Below are positions 31,140 to 41,686 of a stretch of 64,000 bases of DNA, in pieces. The notes beneath the pieces are model-generated. The model saw only the letters and a list, made by a program, of their open reading frames with translations. It was not told the DNA's origin and made no database searches. Position 1 is the first letter of the stretch; the number at the start of each line of letters is the position of its first letter. The position numbers and the translations under genes were made by a program. This DNA comes from Sodalis sp. Ffu (GTDB lineage: Bacteria; Pseudomonadota; Gammaproteobacteria; Enterobacterales; Enterobacteriaceae). The stretch lies in NCBI GenBank assembly GCA_024748595.1, contig CP072944.1, forward strand, positions 1,024,001 to 1,088,000, written 5' to 3'.

Positions 31140-32246
31140 CTAATTACTATTATGCTTGCGCAACGATCGGGATACCCAAGAGATCACTGTGAGTCGCCTG
31201 CACCGATTAGGAAGCAAATAGGTCGCCTGATATGCATGTCGCAAAAAGCTCCCTGAACAAAGTATCGATGCAGGCGAACTTAGTCCATAAGGCTGGATAA
31301 AAGAGTCAGCGGTACGAACCACTAATGGGCATGGCAACGATTGTATTTTACTACTAAGAATTTTATGCAATGTATTCTGCACCTTATCAGTGAAGGAACT
31401 CAACATGATATTGGCATATACCAATGGCGATACCTGGCTGTTCACACACAGCGAAATACATCGGAATCGCTGGTTCAATAAAAGCGTCGATTTACCATCT
31501 GAAGCCAAAAAAGGTATCGCTCCTGATTTTTCATTGAGCAGCAAGCTAGGTCGCACCAACATGATATCCACTGGAAGTAATGGCAATATTTGCTGCAATA
31601 TCCGCACGGTAGTTGGATGAGGATGACCGATAGCAATGGCTGAACCATTACGACGAGCCAGCATCACCGCACGGTTAAACTGCCGGCGAATATCTGCTTC
31701 ATTTTGGGCATCATCAAGGAATACATTACGCTTGATAACTTGGACACCCGTCTCGGCGGCAGCGTTCAAAGACTGACTATTACCAATAGTCATACTATCA
31801 AGAAAATAGAAATCGTAATGGCTCAGCACCCGCATAACATTGCGCATATCTCTGAGACTAGAAGTCATAGCACTACCCATATGATTGTTCAAACCAGAAG
31901 CATAAGGCACTTTATTCACCGCTTCTCGGATAATGCGCGCCATCTCCTCTAGGCTCATCTCCGGTGACAGCGTATTGCGTTCAAGCGACTGTTTGCTCAA
32001 CGGTGCCATCGGCAAGTGAATTAATACCTCACGGCCCTGCAGATAGGCTTTGGTCGCCATTTCACGCGCATGAGGCGCATCAGGCAATACCGCGATGGAA
32101 ATATTGATCGGCATTTTCAAAACCTGGTTTTCAGTCGCAGGCCGATAACCAAAATCATCGATCACAATGGCCAATTTACTGGCAAATGCGATACTAGTGA
32201 ACAGCAACAGGATCGCAATGATGGCAGTATTAATTTTATTCCTCAA
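31140..32246 (-). CDS. yibQ: YibQ, divergent polysaccharide deacetylase family protein
   Basis: The 368-residue predicted exported protein starts MRNKINTAIIAILLLFTSIA (signal peptide), then SKLAIVIDDFGYRPATENQV with the NodB-like DD pair. Next come VLIHLPMAPLSKQSLERNTL, NNHMGSAMTSSLRDM, FFLDSMTI-type text, NVFLDDAQNEADIRRQFNRA and AIAIGHPHPTTVRILQQ. Homology to E. coli YibQ (319 residues) continues to about residue 300. The last 60 or so residues (from roughly NTLHKI) do not resemble the family, suggesting loss of the native C-terminus or stop. It starts 4 nt after the stop of envC, as in E. coli. Its function is not established; envelope polysaccharide processing is inferred from the fold. 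Confidence 0.9.
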   Translation of the reverse strand: MRNKINTAIIAILLLFTSIAFASKLAIVIDDFGYRPATENQVLKMPINISIAVLPDAPHAREMATKAYLQGREVLIHLPMAPLSKQSLERNTLSPEMSLEEMARIIREAVNKVPYASGLNNHMGSAMTSSLRDMRNVMRVLSHYDFYFLDSMTIGNSQSLNAAAETGVQVIKRNVFLDDAQNEADIRRQFNRAVMLARRNGSAIAIGHPHPTTVRILQQILPLLPVDIMLVRPSLLLNEKSGAIPFLASDGKSTLLLNQRFRCISLCVNSQVSPLVYANIMLSSFTDKVQNTLHKILSSKIQSLPCPLVVRTADSFIQPYGLSSPASILCSGSFLRHAYQATYLLPNRCRRLTVISWVSRSLRKHNSN

Positions 32247-32250
32247 AAAA

Positions 32251-33510
32251 CTACCTTCCTAACCATGGTATAGGATTGACCGTCTGCCCCTGACGACGAA
32301 TTTCAAAATAAAGCGATGGTATATCTTGGCCGCCACTAGAGCCAAGCAGTGCAATAGGCTGTCCGGCATTGACTTGATCTCCAACATTAACCATCGTACT
32401 TTGGTTATAACCATAAAGACTCATGTCGCCTTGACCATGTTCGATGACTACCATTAAACCGTAACCCTGCAACCAATTGGACATCAACACACGTCCGGCG
32501 GCAATAGCCCTCACCTCACTGCTCTCCGGGGCCGCGATCACCAATCCTTTATAGCGTAGTTCTCCCTGTTGCGAGTCGCCGTAAAAGTGCAGTGTGCGGC
32601 CGCGCACCGGCCATATATCTTTCCCAACAGGCCGGCCAAGGCCGCTAGTACGGGCCATCAAACCCTGCTCGCTTTCGCTGGGCTTATTATAGATACCTTT
32701 ATTTTGAACCTGTGTCTCTCGAGCTCTTACCTGCATAGCTTCACGCTCTGCTCCAGCTTTCGCTTCACGTTCCGCGCGCGCAATTATATAGCGCAACCGC
32801 GCCTCATTTTGACGCAGTTCAGTCAAGCTTTGCTGATCTTGTGCAATAGCAGCATTTAAAACTGTTAAAGTTTTCTGACGCGCGGACTTGGAGCTCTGCA
32901 GAGTCTGTTGCTGTTTTTGCTGTTGCTGAAACAGCTGCTGCTTCTGATTCTGCTTCTGCTGCTGCTCCCATTTTTGCGCCACTAGCTCAGCACTAATCTG
33001 ACATAAATCATTGATATTTTTTTCACGCACCTGATTGATATAGCTAAAATAGGCTAGAATACGTTCCCGACGATGGATCTCCTCATTACCTAGAATCAAA
33101 TGCAAGTCAGAGTGCTGTCCCTGACGAAATGCTGCATCCAACTGCTGCGCTAACAATTTCTCCTGCACAGCCTGCCGAGATTGCAACTGCGCAATGGAGC
33201 AACTTATCAGATCGATATCGCGATTAAGCGCGTCCATAGCTTGGCGGGTTTTACGTAAATAACAAGAAGAACGGGAAATAGACTGCTCTTGATGCTTTAA
33301 CTGACTAAGCAGAGAGTTGCGATACTGATGCTGCAACATGACGCTTTTTTCTTTCTCAATAATATTTTTTTTCAAAGTTTTAAGCTGTTGATTATATTCA
33401 CCGGCAGTGCTAACGAGAGACGATAGCACCACCCAAACACAAAGAACAGCGGCGTAAACACTATACCTAAACCCAGATGTTCTGCACTGACCCAGAGCCT
33501 TACTGGACAT
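32251..33510 (-). CDS. envC: EnvC, activator of murein amidases AmiA/AmiB
   Basis: A 419-residue periplasmic protein, the same length as in E. coli. A signal-anchor-like N-terminus (YSVYAAVLCVWVVLSSLVS) is followed by a long glutamine-rich coiled coil (about 40-270) and a C-terminal LytM domain (about 300-419). That domain contains GKDIWPVRGRTLHFYGD, GLVIAAPESSEVRAIAAGRV, YGLMVVIEHGQGDMSLYGYN and SLYFEIRRQGQTVNPIPWL. As in other EnvC proteins the LytM metal ligands are degenerate (for example YFEIRR in place of HxH), so it is a regulator rather than an enzyme. It acts at the septum with FtsEX to switch on daughter-cell separation. The upstream gpmM of E. coli is missing. Confidence 0.95.
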   Translation of the reverse strand: MSSKALGQCRTSGFRYSVYAAVLCVWVVLSSLVSTAGEYNQQLKTLKKNIIEKEKSVMLQHQYRNSLLSQLKHQEQSISRSSCYLRKTRQAMDALNRDIDLISCSIAQLQSRQAVQEKLLAQQLDAAFRQGQHSDLHLILGNEEIHRRERILAYFSYINQVREKNINDLCQISAELVAQKWEQQQKQNQKQQLFQQQQKQQQTLQSSKSARQKTLTVLNAAIAQDQQSLTELRQNEARLRYIIARAEREAKAGAEREAMQVRARETQVQNKGIYNKPSESEQGLMARTSGLGRPVGKDIWPVRGRTLHFYGDSQQGELRYKGLVIAAPESSEVRAIAAGRVLMSNWLQGYGLMVVIEHGQGDMSLYGYNQSTMVNVGDQVNAGQPIALLGSSGGQDIPSLYFEIRRQGQTVNPIPWLGR

Positions 33511-33639
33511 GATTGTTTAAACTCACCTCATGGTAGCGATTATTTCACGTTAAACAGCGACTCAACCAATAATTTAGTCTCTCTTGGGCTATTGTCACGA
33601 ATGACAAAAAGAGCATAAATACTTATTTTTCATAATTAC
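33511..33639. other. Short gap upstream of envC
   Basis: This is the promoter region of envC-yibQ by position. No clear promoter is definable. It ends at the terminal repeat of the IS903-like relic. Confidence 0.4.
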
Positions 33640-34722
33640 GTAATTTTGTTAAATAAATTTAGCTCTAGACAAGTCTTTTCTTTAAAATTAAAGATGTTAT
33701 TAAAAGTTCTTGTCACTACTTGCCTTGTTTCAGAGATACCTAGCTGAGTTATTTTATTCAATATGCTTTGATTGGCTATTTAAACATCGTAATCCCATAA
33801 TGTCAGGAATCAAGAAAACAACCGTTTTATGCATGATATGATTTTCTTTACTACCAAAGTACTTCAATGGTGAAAACTCTTTTGTTTTTGAGTAGCACAA
33901 TTTTTGTTAAACGTTGATTAGCCAACAACTGATTCCTATTCAGAATTTCAGCCAAATAGCATTATCATTATAACCATTATAACAATATGATCGATATAGC
34001 TACATATCGATACATAGAATTTTTCCATCATATATAGGATATATTACCAATTTTCTCTAGGAAAATATCCTTTATATTAAGGCAATCAATAATTAGAAAT
34101 ACAACAACATACGCATCAAAAAATAGTTTACTAGTTATAATTACTCAACCATCGCGGCCTCATATAAAATAAAATTTCTCAAAAGAGTGCGTCAACACAT
34201 TATTCGAAGAAAATTATCACCACTGCATTGATGTTAAAACCAACCATTCACCTAACACATCGAGCGTAAAATTTTTATAAACTCCATTTTTCAATTAATC
34301 AATCTTCCTCTACATTGCACTGGACTGCCCGCATCAGTGCATCTGCTAAAAAAACTAAAGTCACGATAAAACTTAAACATGCGATAACATTCCTTATATT
34401 GCTATTAACGATACTGGGAGAAACTTCTTTGGAAAAGGTGAATAAAAAATTAAAACACACGGTCAAAAAAGTCTGTCTCTGGCCAAACAGCATGTGACGA
34501 TCACGACACAGAACATCATTCGCTCTGACCTATCTCCGCATAGTGAAATAGTTATAAAGTAAATTTTGACCTTAACGAGCCCACTAAAGTAAACCATGGC
34601 CATACAAACTTACATAAAATAAAAATAATTTCACTAGATACGCCTGTCACCAAATAAGTGGCTTAAACAACATTTAATCAAAAAAATACTCGGCAAAGAA
34701 TAATTTATTCAATAAAGCAGCC
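33640..34722. mobile_element. Nearly full-length IS903-like relic
   Basis: The left end, near 33648, reads TTTTGTTAAATAAATTTAGC and the right end, near 34700-34720, reads AATTTATTCAATAAAGCAGC. Both are degenerate forms of the IS903-type terminal repeat GGCTTTGTTGAATAAATC in inverted orientation. They are about 1.07 kb apart, close to the usual 1.05 kb of IS903 elements. Similar subterminal text occurs in both ends (TAATGTCAGGAATC near 33800 and CACCAAATAAGTGGCTTAAAC near 34650). No transposase frame survives. A 60-codon open stretch at 34315-34497 has no recognisable homology. Confidence 0.5.
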
Positions 34723-35754
34723 AGTTTTATCTGACTAGTTTTCCCCTAACACCACCGGTTACCCACTCTTTCCAGGCTATCTATTGCCATCGCTGCACCA
34801 TAATCAAGCCTCACTCACCGCCGAGATCCTTTAGCTACATGCCTGCCATTAACTACTTCGTTCATAACGATACTTGAGCTGATCCAACAAAAATAAACTC
34901 TAGGCCTTGACGCTGTCTCACAAATTTTAGTTAAACTTACCTAAATTAACGATGCCAGCAAGACAACATTTCTACCAATTAATAAACCCCAAAGCATGAC
35001 GCGCCTATACTAGCTACGTGATACCTCTCTTTGAGTACTTAAAGAAAATTAAATAACTCAGCGTTTTGAGTGTTTAGACAATCAAGACAAACTAATGTCA
35101 CCTCACAACAGCGTTTAACATACCTAATAAACTCCAAAGGGACTATAAATATGCAGCTTAATACCATTTAATACCAATCATGGATTGCGGCAATTTACGG
35201 CCACTCAAACGTAAATTTAATCCTGCATGGCCATGCCCCTACCACAAACAGTCACTAATAAACAGAGAGTAGACGTCAAATAATATTTTCTTAGCACTAA
35301 ATTGACACGTATCACCATCGATACCCTAGCCTAAGTGCGAGGGATAGCAAACAATCTAGACTAGTTAAATATCGTTGGTAACAACACAAAAACTGTTTTG
35401 AAATAATGGTTAAAACGTTCTATCGTATCCTTGGTTATGCACGATAGAAGCCACATTTTTGAATTAAAAACATATTTTTAATCTATCTGTAGCATTTTAT
35501 CGTTCCATCAATGCTGAATCATAGGCGTCACCCAACAATAACTACAATCACTCCCTACTAGCTAAGTAATCTTTTACCTCACCATGACAGAAATAGTGAA
35601 TATACCCGCGGAAGTTGCTAACCTTTAACGCATTCAACGTCTGACACACATCAACAAACTCTGGTATGCTAATTCTATAGCTACTGCGGTCTAACTTAAC
35701 TGTCATTAATAAACGCTCTGCACTACAATAATACATTTTACCGGAGTGCTTACC
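34723..35754. other. Eroded gap upstream of ubiC
   Basis: In E. coli malM precedes ubiC; no remnant is convincing here. A patch of moderate GC at 34740-34870 may be an unidentified gene piece. The final 100 bp should contain the ubiC-ubiA promoter. A GGAG ribosome-binding site lies at 35743-35746. Confidence 0.4.
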
Positions 35755-36324
35755 ATGCAAAATCAGATCACCATTGCGCTGCTAGATAGCATCTGTTGGC
35801 TAAAGGACCCTGTATCCTGGCCCAACAATACTGTGCACAATTGGTTGATGGAACGTAAATCAATGACTCGCAAACTGGAAAACTACTGCACACGGATAAG
35901 CATACAACGTTATTGCGAAGGTTTTTTTAGTGCCCGTGCTTTAGGCGCTGAAACTAATTTGCTGCCAACAAGCAAGAGGCTGTGGCTACGTGAAGTGGTA
36001 TTGTATGGCGATGAAAAACCCTGGCTAGCAGCACGGACGCTCATCCCTGATCAAAAGATAACTGGATCTGCCAAGGAGTTGATGCAACTTGGCGATATGC
36101 CTCTTGGACGCTGGCTGTTTCTCAATCGACCACCACCGCGTGATTTTATTCAATCCGGCCGAGTTGGATCATTATGGGCGCGCAGGTATCGTCTGTTTCC
36201 TAACGATCAGCCGTTATTACTTACAGAGCTATTTTTACCTGACTCCCCACTTTATACACGTAGCGGTGATGATCCTTATAAGCTTAAGGAAGAAATCGTT
36301 GGATCAAAATTTAACCCTAAATAA
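35755..36324 (+). CDS. ubiC: Chorismate lyase (C-terminally extended)
   Basis: Makes 4-hydroxybenzoate from chorismate, the first step of ubiquinone synthesis. Family features: SMTRKLE near the start, [23 protein letters not shown] (catalytic Arg region), [26 protein letters not shown], and [14 protein letters not shown] with the late Glu. The E. coli protein ends right at SPLY (165 residues). Here the frame runs on for 24 residues, giving 189, so the native stop has been lost and the reading frame now overlaps ubiA by 26 nt. The start at 35755 is chosen because GGAG lies 8 nt upstream. The N-terminal 35 residues are diverged. Likely functional, since the catalytic body is intact. Confidence 0.92.
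   Translation: MQNQITIALLDSICWLKDPVSWPNNTVHNWLMERKSMTRKLENYCTRISIQRYCEGFFSARALGAETNLLPTSKRLWLREVVLYGDEKPWLAARTLIPDQKITGSAKELMQLGDMPLGRWLFLNRPPPRDFIQSGRVGSLWARRYRLFPNDQPLLLTELFLPDSPLYTRSGDDPYKLKEEIVGSKFNPK
36286..36301 (+). promoter_or_regulatory. ubiA ribosome-binding site and TTG start
   Basis: AAGGA (36286-36290) is 8 nt before a TTG at 36299. Translation from there gives (M)[12 protein letters not shown], matching the E. coli UbiA N-terminus. The ATG-initiated frame opens far upstream inside ubiC and is not plausible. Confidence 0.75.
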
Positions 36325-37183
36325 ATGGAAGACTTGGTACCGGTTGATGCGCAATGATAAGCCTATAGGTTCGCTACTGCTACTTTGGCCAACGTTGTGG
36401 GCATTATGGCTGGCTAGTAGAGGGCAGCCAAACATCGGTATATTAACGGTTTTTATTTTGGGTGTTTTTTTAATGCGCGCCGCAGGCTGCGTAATTAATG
36501 ACTACGCCGATCGCAAAATTGACGGCCATATCAAACGCACTAGCGACCGCCCTCTGCCTACAGGCGCAATCAGCGAAAAAGACACTAAACTGCTGTTCGG
36601 TACACTAGTAGGAATCTCGTTCATACTGGTGTTAACACTCAATACCCTGACTATATCCCTATCGATAGTAGCACTGGCGCTAACATGCACTTATCCGTTT
36701 ATGAAGCGCCATACCCATCTGCCTCAGTTAGTACTAGGTGTAGCATTCGGTTGGTCAACTCCGATGTCTTTTACCGCCGTGAGTGAGTCCTTACCTATAA
36801 CATGCTGGCTACTATTTTTAGCTAATATCACCTGGACCATAGCCTATGATACCCAATATGCCATGGTAGATCGAGATGATGATCTTCGCATAGGGGTAAA
36901 ATCGACAGCCATTTTATTCGGCCGATTTGATAAACTCATCATTGGATTGCTGCAACTAGCAACGCTATTGCTGCTGGGAATTATCGGATGGCAAATGGCA
37001 CTCGATCTACTGTTCTATCTTGCTTTGATAGGTGCTGCAGTACTATTTATATGGCAACAAATTCTAATTGCCGGACGCGAACGGCAAGCTTATTTTCGGG
37101 CATTCCTCAATAATAACTATGTTGGTATGCTGGTATTTATCGGTATTATGCTAAGTCTATTACGCCTTAATCAACCCATGTAA
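36299..37183 (+). CDS. ubiA: 4-hydroxybenzoate octaprenyltransferase
   Basis: An integral membrane enzyme joining the polyprenyl tail to 4-hydroxybenzoate, the next step after UbiC. From the TTG start it has 294 residues (E. coli 290). Both aspartate-rich motifs are intact: [11 protein letters not shown] and [17 protein letters not shown]. Other family blocks are [54 protein letters not shown] and [10 protein letters not shown]. About eight or nine membrane helices are seen. It is coupled to ubiC by the 26-nt overlap and convergent with plsB. Confidence 0.95.
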   Translation: MDQNLTLNKWKTWYRLMRNDKPIGSLLLLWPTLWALWLASRGQPNIGILTVFILGVFLMRAAGCVINDYADRKIDGHIKRTSDRPLPTGAISEKDTKLLFGTLVGISFILVLTLNTLTISLSIVALALTCTYPFMKRHTHLPQLVLGVAFGWSTPMSFTAVSESLPITCWLLFLANITWTIAYDTQYAMVDRDDDLRIGVKSTAILFGRFDKLIIGLLQLATLLLLGIIGWQMALDLLFYLALIGAAVLFIWQQILIAGRERQAYFRAFLNNNYVGMLVFIGIMLSLLRLNQPM

Positions 37184-37273
37184 GTTATTCGGTAGCCAGC
37201 ACTAAACATAGCTTCCTGAACTACCATTATTGCCCTCCCCACAACAGTGCTGTTTGCACCGGCGCATTACCTG

Positions 37274-39688
37274 CTAGCTGGCACTTTCGATGGTAGCCAA
37301 TAACTCAGGAGCAATCAATTCACTCAAAATCTTACACATCTCGCTAACTTTATCATCAATGGCATCACCATTATCGTTGATATAACCTTCATTACGCAAC
37401 GTAGCCACCAAGGTAGAAAATACTGCCTTATCGAAAAAATCAGGCGCGTGAATGCTGTGTAATACAGACAACCGCTGAGCCATGATGCAGCTCTCCTTTT
37501 CCAACGCTCCACGATTGAGCGGTGGATTAGCACGCAGCAACGAAAAAGTGATGGCATAACGCTGAAGCGTTTCATGTACATGTGCGGCCAGCAACTGCAG
37601 TGTATAAAAGTGCGCCTGTGCCACATAGAGAAAACTTTGCTGCATCACTACAAGCCCTTGATTCTGCAGCTCGGCGATTAAATTGTCGATAAAAGGCAAC
37701 AATTGCTGCTTACTAAAGTGCATAAATAACTCGGCCTTTATCAACGGATATAGCAGTATAATCCGTTGATAAAGCTGTTTACGACTAATGCCGAGATGCT
37801 TGCTGATGATACTAGCCACTAGCGCCGGCAAGATCAATAAATGTTGGATATTATTGCGGTAATAGGTCATTAAGACTGCTTGGTCGCGCGACAAAAAAAT
37901 AATATCGTCTCGGCTATCCTGTTCAACCGTAAATTTATTCATCGCCAACGCATGTTCCAACAACGCCTCCGGCATCAAATCAGGTATCGTAACATTCGAA
38001 GAATAGGGGACATTGCGCAATAGCGTTAGATAACAAGCAAGTTGCGACAGCAACTGACGCCTGGTAAGTGAAAACTGACGAGAGGCTAGCAGTGCACTCG
38101 AGCATAAATTAATGGCATTAACTACGGCAGCATTATTAATTCGCATCATAATCGTGACGGCAATTTCATCTACAACAGAAGCCAACCAGACAGGCCTATG
38201 TGTTTCAATCGAATCGATGGAATCACGCCACTGAGGCACTTGCTGTGTTAGCCAAGTGGCCAACGGTAAAGGGTCGCCAAAATTAATATACCCCTGGCCG
38301 AGATTGCGCAGCCTACATAGGCCACGCATCATTTGCATAAACCCCTCTTTTTCTTTAGCTGCACCCCGTAACTCTTTGGCGTAGGTAGCCACTTCCATGA
38401 CATGTTCATAACCAACATGGATAGGTACCAATGTAATCGGCCGACTTCCGCCGCGCAGCATAGCCTGGATGGTCATGGTAAGCGTGCCTGTTTTTGGCTC
38501 CAGCAGACGGCCTGTGCGAGAACGCCCACCTTCGATAAAATATTCCACCGAATAGCCACGAGCAAACAGCTCACCTAAATATTCCCGGAAAATGGTGGAG
38601 TAAAGTTTGTTGCCCCTAAACGTACGCCGGATAAAAAATGCACCCAAGCGGCGAAAAACAGGCCCAGCCGGCCAAAAATTAAGGTTGATACCGGCTGCGA
38701 TATGCGGCGGTACCAATCCTTGATGATAAAGTACATAGGAGAGCAGTAAATAATCCATATGGCTACGGTGGCAAGGCACATAAACAATCTCGTGACCTTC
38801 CTCTGCCAACTGGCGGATCCGCTCTGCGTTATACACATGCAGACCTTGATAAAGACGATTCCAAGTCCAGCTAAGCACCCGATCTGATAGGCGGACCGCT
38901 TCATAGGAGAAATCGGCAGCGATTTCTTCCATCAGAGCAATAGCATTTTGTTGCGCCTTTTTTACCAAAATATTTTTACTACGCGCCTCATCCTCAACCG
39001 CTTTTTCTACTGGTTTGGAGGCCAAAAGCTTATTAAAAAGATCCTGACGAACCGGCAGACGCGGCCCCATTGCTGCCAGCCTCTGTCTGGCAAAATGAAT
39101 GCGCGCCACCCGTGCTAATTTTTGGGCCATGGTTTTATCAGTACCATACTCGGTGGCCATATAACGCAATGATAGTGGTCGAGAAAAACGGACAAAACTA
39201 TCACGACCGAGCCATAGAATTGCTATAAATTTCTCAATACCATTGAGCAAACGCAGCTGAGGTAACTGCTGATTGGCATGTTCTCTGCCTGGAGAACGGC
39301 CGAACATCACTGAGACTGGCACCATCTGTACATCCAATTCAGGATTGTTGTAGTGCAAATCAAGATAATCATGAAAGAGTGCCACGGACTGTGGCTTTTT
39401 GGTAAACAAAGATAATACGCGCGGCCCATCATGAATAAAAGCATGACGCGGCAGGATGATGCCATCAATATAAAGCGGTTCCAGTGGATCTGGCAACCCT
39501 CGTTTCAAGCATTGCCTGCGCAAAGTAAGCAAATCCGCTTTAGAATTATAGGGCAAAATATACATCATTAACTGACGGAGATCCAGCTTCCCTTCGTCGC
39601 AGAGATTAGCCGGAATAACTTTACTTCTTACCAGCAACTTAAGCGGTAAATCTAATAACCTATAGTAAATTTTACGCCAACCCAACAT
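37274..39688 (-). CDS. plsB: Glycerol-3-phosphate 1-O-acyltransferase
   Basis: The inner-membrane-associated enzyme catalysing the first step of phospholipid synthesis. I start at [16 protein letters not shown], giving 804 residues (E. coli 807); the frame opens 18 codons further upstream without homology. The acyltransferase motifs are present in order: [18 protein letters not shown] (HX4D), [21 protein letters not shown] and [16 protein letters not shown]-terminal ([20 protein letters not shown]) and C-terminal ([20 protein letters not shown]) blocks also match. It is convergent with ubiA, as in E. coli. Upstream, dgkA is unreadable apart from a doubtful trace and lexA is a remnant. Confidence 0.97.
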   Translation of the reverse strand: MLGWRKIYYRLLDLPLKLLVRSKVIPANLCDEGKLDLRQLMMYILPYNSKADLLTLRRQCLKRGLPDPLEPLYIDGIILPRHAFIHDGPRVLSLFTKKPQSVALFHDYLDLHYNNPELDVQMVPVSVMFGRSPGREHANQQLPQLRLLNGIEKFIAILWLGRDSFVRFSRPLSLRYMATEYGTDKTMAQKLARVARIHFARQRLAAMGPRLPVRQDLFNKLLASKPVEKAVEDEARSKNILVKKAQQNAIALMEEIAADFSYEAVRLSDRVLSWTWNRLYQGLHVYNAERIRQLAEEGHEIVYVPCHRSHMDYLLLSYVLYHQGLVPPHIAAGINLNFWPAGPVFRRLGAFFIRRTFRGNKLYSTIFREYLGELFARGYSVEYFIEGGRSRTGRLLEPKTGTLTMTIQAMLRGGSRPITLVPIHVGYEHVMEVATYAKELRGAAKEKEGFMQMMRGLCRLRNLGQGYINFGDPLPLATWLTQQVPQWRDSIDSIETHRPVWLASVVDEIAVTIMMRINNAAVVNAINLCSSALLASRQFSLTRRQLLSQLACYLTLLRNVPYSSNVTIPDLMPEALLEHALAMNKFTVEQDSRDDIIFLSRDQAVLMTYYRNNIQHLLILPALVASIISKHLGISRKQLYQRIILLYPLIKAELFMHFSKQQLLPFIDNLIAELQNQGLVVMQQSFLYVAQAHFYTLQLLAAHVHETLQRYAITFSLLRANPPLNRGALEKESCIMAQRLSVLHSIHAPDFFDKAVFSTLVATLRNEGYINDNGDAIDDKVSEMCKILSELIAPELLATIESAS

Positions 39689-40240
39689 ATCTTTGTAAAG
39701 CCTCTTGTTAGCAACGCTATGCAAGCATACCAAAAACTGCACCGCGTATCTTTGGTAACGCTAAAGTCTAACAACTCAAACGCAGCAACCGTTTCACCCT
39801 GCATAAAAATGATGCCCAGCTTGCCTGACATCATTTTTTGTAGATCAACCGGGATACTGATCGATAAGCTAATAAATTTCAGGGGCTTTTAAGAAGGATA
39901 GTAATAGCCACATAATATTTTATTTTTAGCAATTCCAGTGCCCCATGCTCGAAGCAATAAAAAGTCCATAATTATAGTGATAAATGTAACATCATTATTG
40001 TGCCTTTTCAGTTTCCCATAGGCGAAAACCGTATATATTTTAAAATACCATTAAACAAACAATGACGTAACGAAAGCATTAACCACTCTATACAAGACTA
40101 GCTACCGCTAATTAGCCGTGGGATAGCAAGATAAGCATCTCGCTAGCAATACCAAAATATTGAAATTAAATAAATTTGTTGTGATTCAAACTCCATGCTG
40201 ATCTTTTGCTACGTATTAGAAATTATATAGATAAAAGATA
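39689..40240. other. Gap upstream of plsB (dgkA position)
   Basis: This is the ancestral site of dgkA. A plus-strand stretch near 39945-40020 could be a trace of the DgkA C-terminus (a charged patch followed by IIIVIN-like hydrophobic text), but it is too weak to call. Otherwise no feature. Confidence 0.3.
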
Positions 40241-40249
40241 TAAACATTT

Positions 40250-40450
40250 ATGAAAAACGATCTACTTTGTGCATAACATCCAGGATGTGCACAACGGACA
40301 GGACCTGCTGGTTCGAAGTGGATCATGAGATAATGGTCAAACGATTTAAACGACAGGATCATTTTATTAAGCTGGTGCTGATACAATAACAAAGTTTCTC
40401 TTAACGCATCGCGCATTTCAGGAATTTTTGACGAAAATTGGCCCTGAAGA
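40250..40450 (+). pseudogene. lexA: lexA remnant (SOS repressor)
   Basis: In two plus-strand frames the text reads DLL then VHNIQDVHNGQDLLVR, then after a frameshift VDHEIMVKRFKRQDHFIKLV. This is the C-terminal protease domain of LexA ([21 protein letters not shown] then DDEVTVKRLKKQGNKVELL), including the catalytic Lys of VKRLKK. Everything N-terminal, including the DNA-binding domain and the Ala-Gly cleavage site, is unreadable. It lies between plsB and dusA, the ancestral lexA position. The open minus-strand stretch 40216-40416 is only its antisense. Confidence 0.85.
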
Positions 40451-40539
40451 TACCATTTGTTTCTTCAGGAAGTTACAAAAATTTTTTAACTGAGTCATTT
40501 ACACGTTTATAGCTATTTATTTATAATATAGCTGCCTTT

Positions 40540-41185
40540 ACCAGAGCACGCTGAGGTAATCAATGTAATAGTCATTATTTCCTATTAAACGCTGATTGAT
40601 TCCCCATCCCCTGATATTTCTACCCAAACCAAATATCATAGCTACCATGCATATTATACGCTCCTAAAACTTATATATTTTAAAATGTAATAATAAAGTA
40701 GTTTACCAATTTTCCAGAAAATATTTCTCTAATGAAAAGAGAAAACTTAAAATCAATAATAGTATAAGCAACAACAATACCTTGATTAAACGTAGATCAC
40801 TGACGTTTAAGTTAGATACCATTAATTAATAATTACATGTTATAAAATAACAACGCTCTAATTTTTATAGACATGTTAGCTACCATACACCACTGGCTTA
40901 GATAAAAAATTAAACGGATACTAATCAATACATTACAAATAATATACATTAAAAACACAAACGCGAGTACCATCACACATTTTGATAGGAAAAATCATAT
41001 TTTAAACTATTTTTCTGATTTCTGACATTGCTATGAACTAAATAGTGTATACCAATATCTATGGACATTCATTGAATAATATAACTTATAATATGACAGT
41101 CACCAACAAATAAATGACTTAAACAACTTTTAATAACGATATTAATTAAAAGGAAAGGCGTCTAGCTAGCATCCACAAAGAGTAT
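40540..41185 (-). mobile_element. IS903-like relic between lexA remnant and dusA
   Basis: The right terminus near 41158-41180 (GCGTCTAGCTAGCATCCACAAAG) is a decayed IS903-type end. The family's CACCAACAAATAAATGACTTAAACAAC block is at 41101-41130 and TTTCTGACATTGCTATG near 41020. At the left, ATTATTTCCTATTAAACGCTGATTGATTCC near 40575 matches blocks at 15.6 and 20.5 kb. No frame is open. Confidence 0.5.
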
Positions 41186-41239
41186 TTGGTTATCGATCAC
41201 CGCACACTGTGAGTCCAACTATGACGCTTTTCCTAACTA

Positions 41240-41545
41240 GTATGGTCTAACTTTTCATTCACCTTGTCACCAAAGAGATCCAGCCCAGTAGTATCAATGA
41301 TAATATGAGCAACTGCTTTCTGTGTTGAATTTTTATTCATGGCATTAACGTATTTAACACTTTTTATTGATATAGGTATAGTACAAGCAAGATAGAAGAA
41401 CATTTATTTAGTCTATAAAAAATTATCAATATTCGATGCATCAGGTAAAGAAATAACATTAATATAGTGATCATGTCCACCTCCGCATAGCGACTTTAGA
41501 TCTTGTAAGCGATTTTTTATTCTTGCATACTAGGCAGACTATGTT
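41240..41545 (-). mobile_element. IS903/IS5 transposase fragment with DTTGL motif
   Basis: The minus strand at 41327-41251 reads TQKAVAHIIIDTTGLDLFGD then KVNEK. This clearly corresponds to the first catalytic-Asp block of IS903-type transposases (GEIAHLVIDSTGLKVFGEGEW). The segment to the right, from 41340 on, continues the family's GGCATTAACGTATTTAACAC block seen at 11.9 and 18.2 kb. It is the clearest transposase relic in the window. Confidence 0.75.
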
Positions 41546-41686
41546 TTACAATACTTAATTAAAACATCAAGTGATTATCGTTAAGGAAATTTAATATATT
41601 CAATAAAATGCTTCAGCTAGCATATGATTATCATCGAAAAAGTTAAATAATAAATTTTAAAAGATATAGTCTATCAAGGGATAGAC
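41546..41686. other. Short gap upstream of dusA
   Basis: AT-rich; it presumably includes the dusA promoter. An AAGGGA ribosome-binding site lies at 41676-41681. Confidence 0.4.

Noticed and set aside
34315-34497. 60-codon open frame in the envC/ubiC gap, possible small protein
   Set aside because: It lies inside an IS-like relic, has no ribosome-binding site or homology, and the opposite strand is equally open there.
35548-35760. 70-codon minus-strand frame upstream of ubiC
   Set aside because: It covers the ubiC promoter and ribosome-binding site and shows no recognisable family or start signal.
40216-40416. 66-codon minus-strand frame
   Set aside because: It is antisense to the lexA remnant, whose plus-strand fragments align with LexA.
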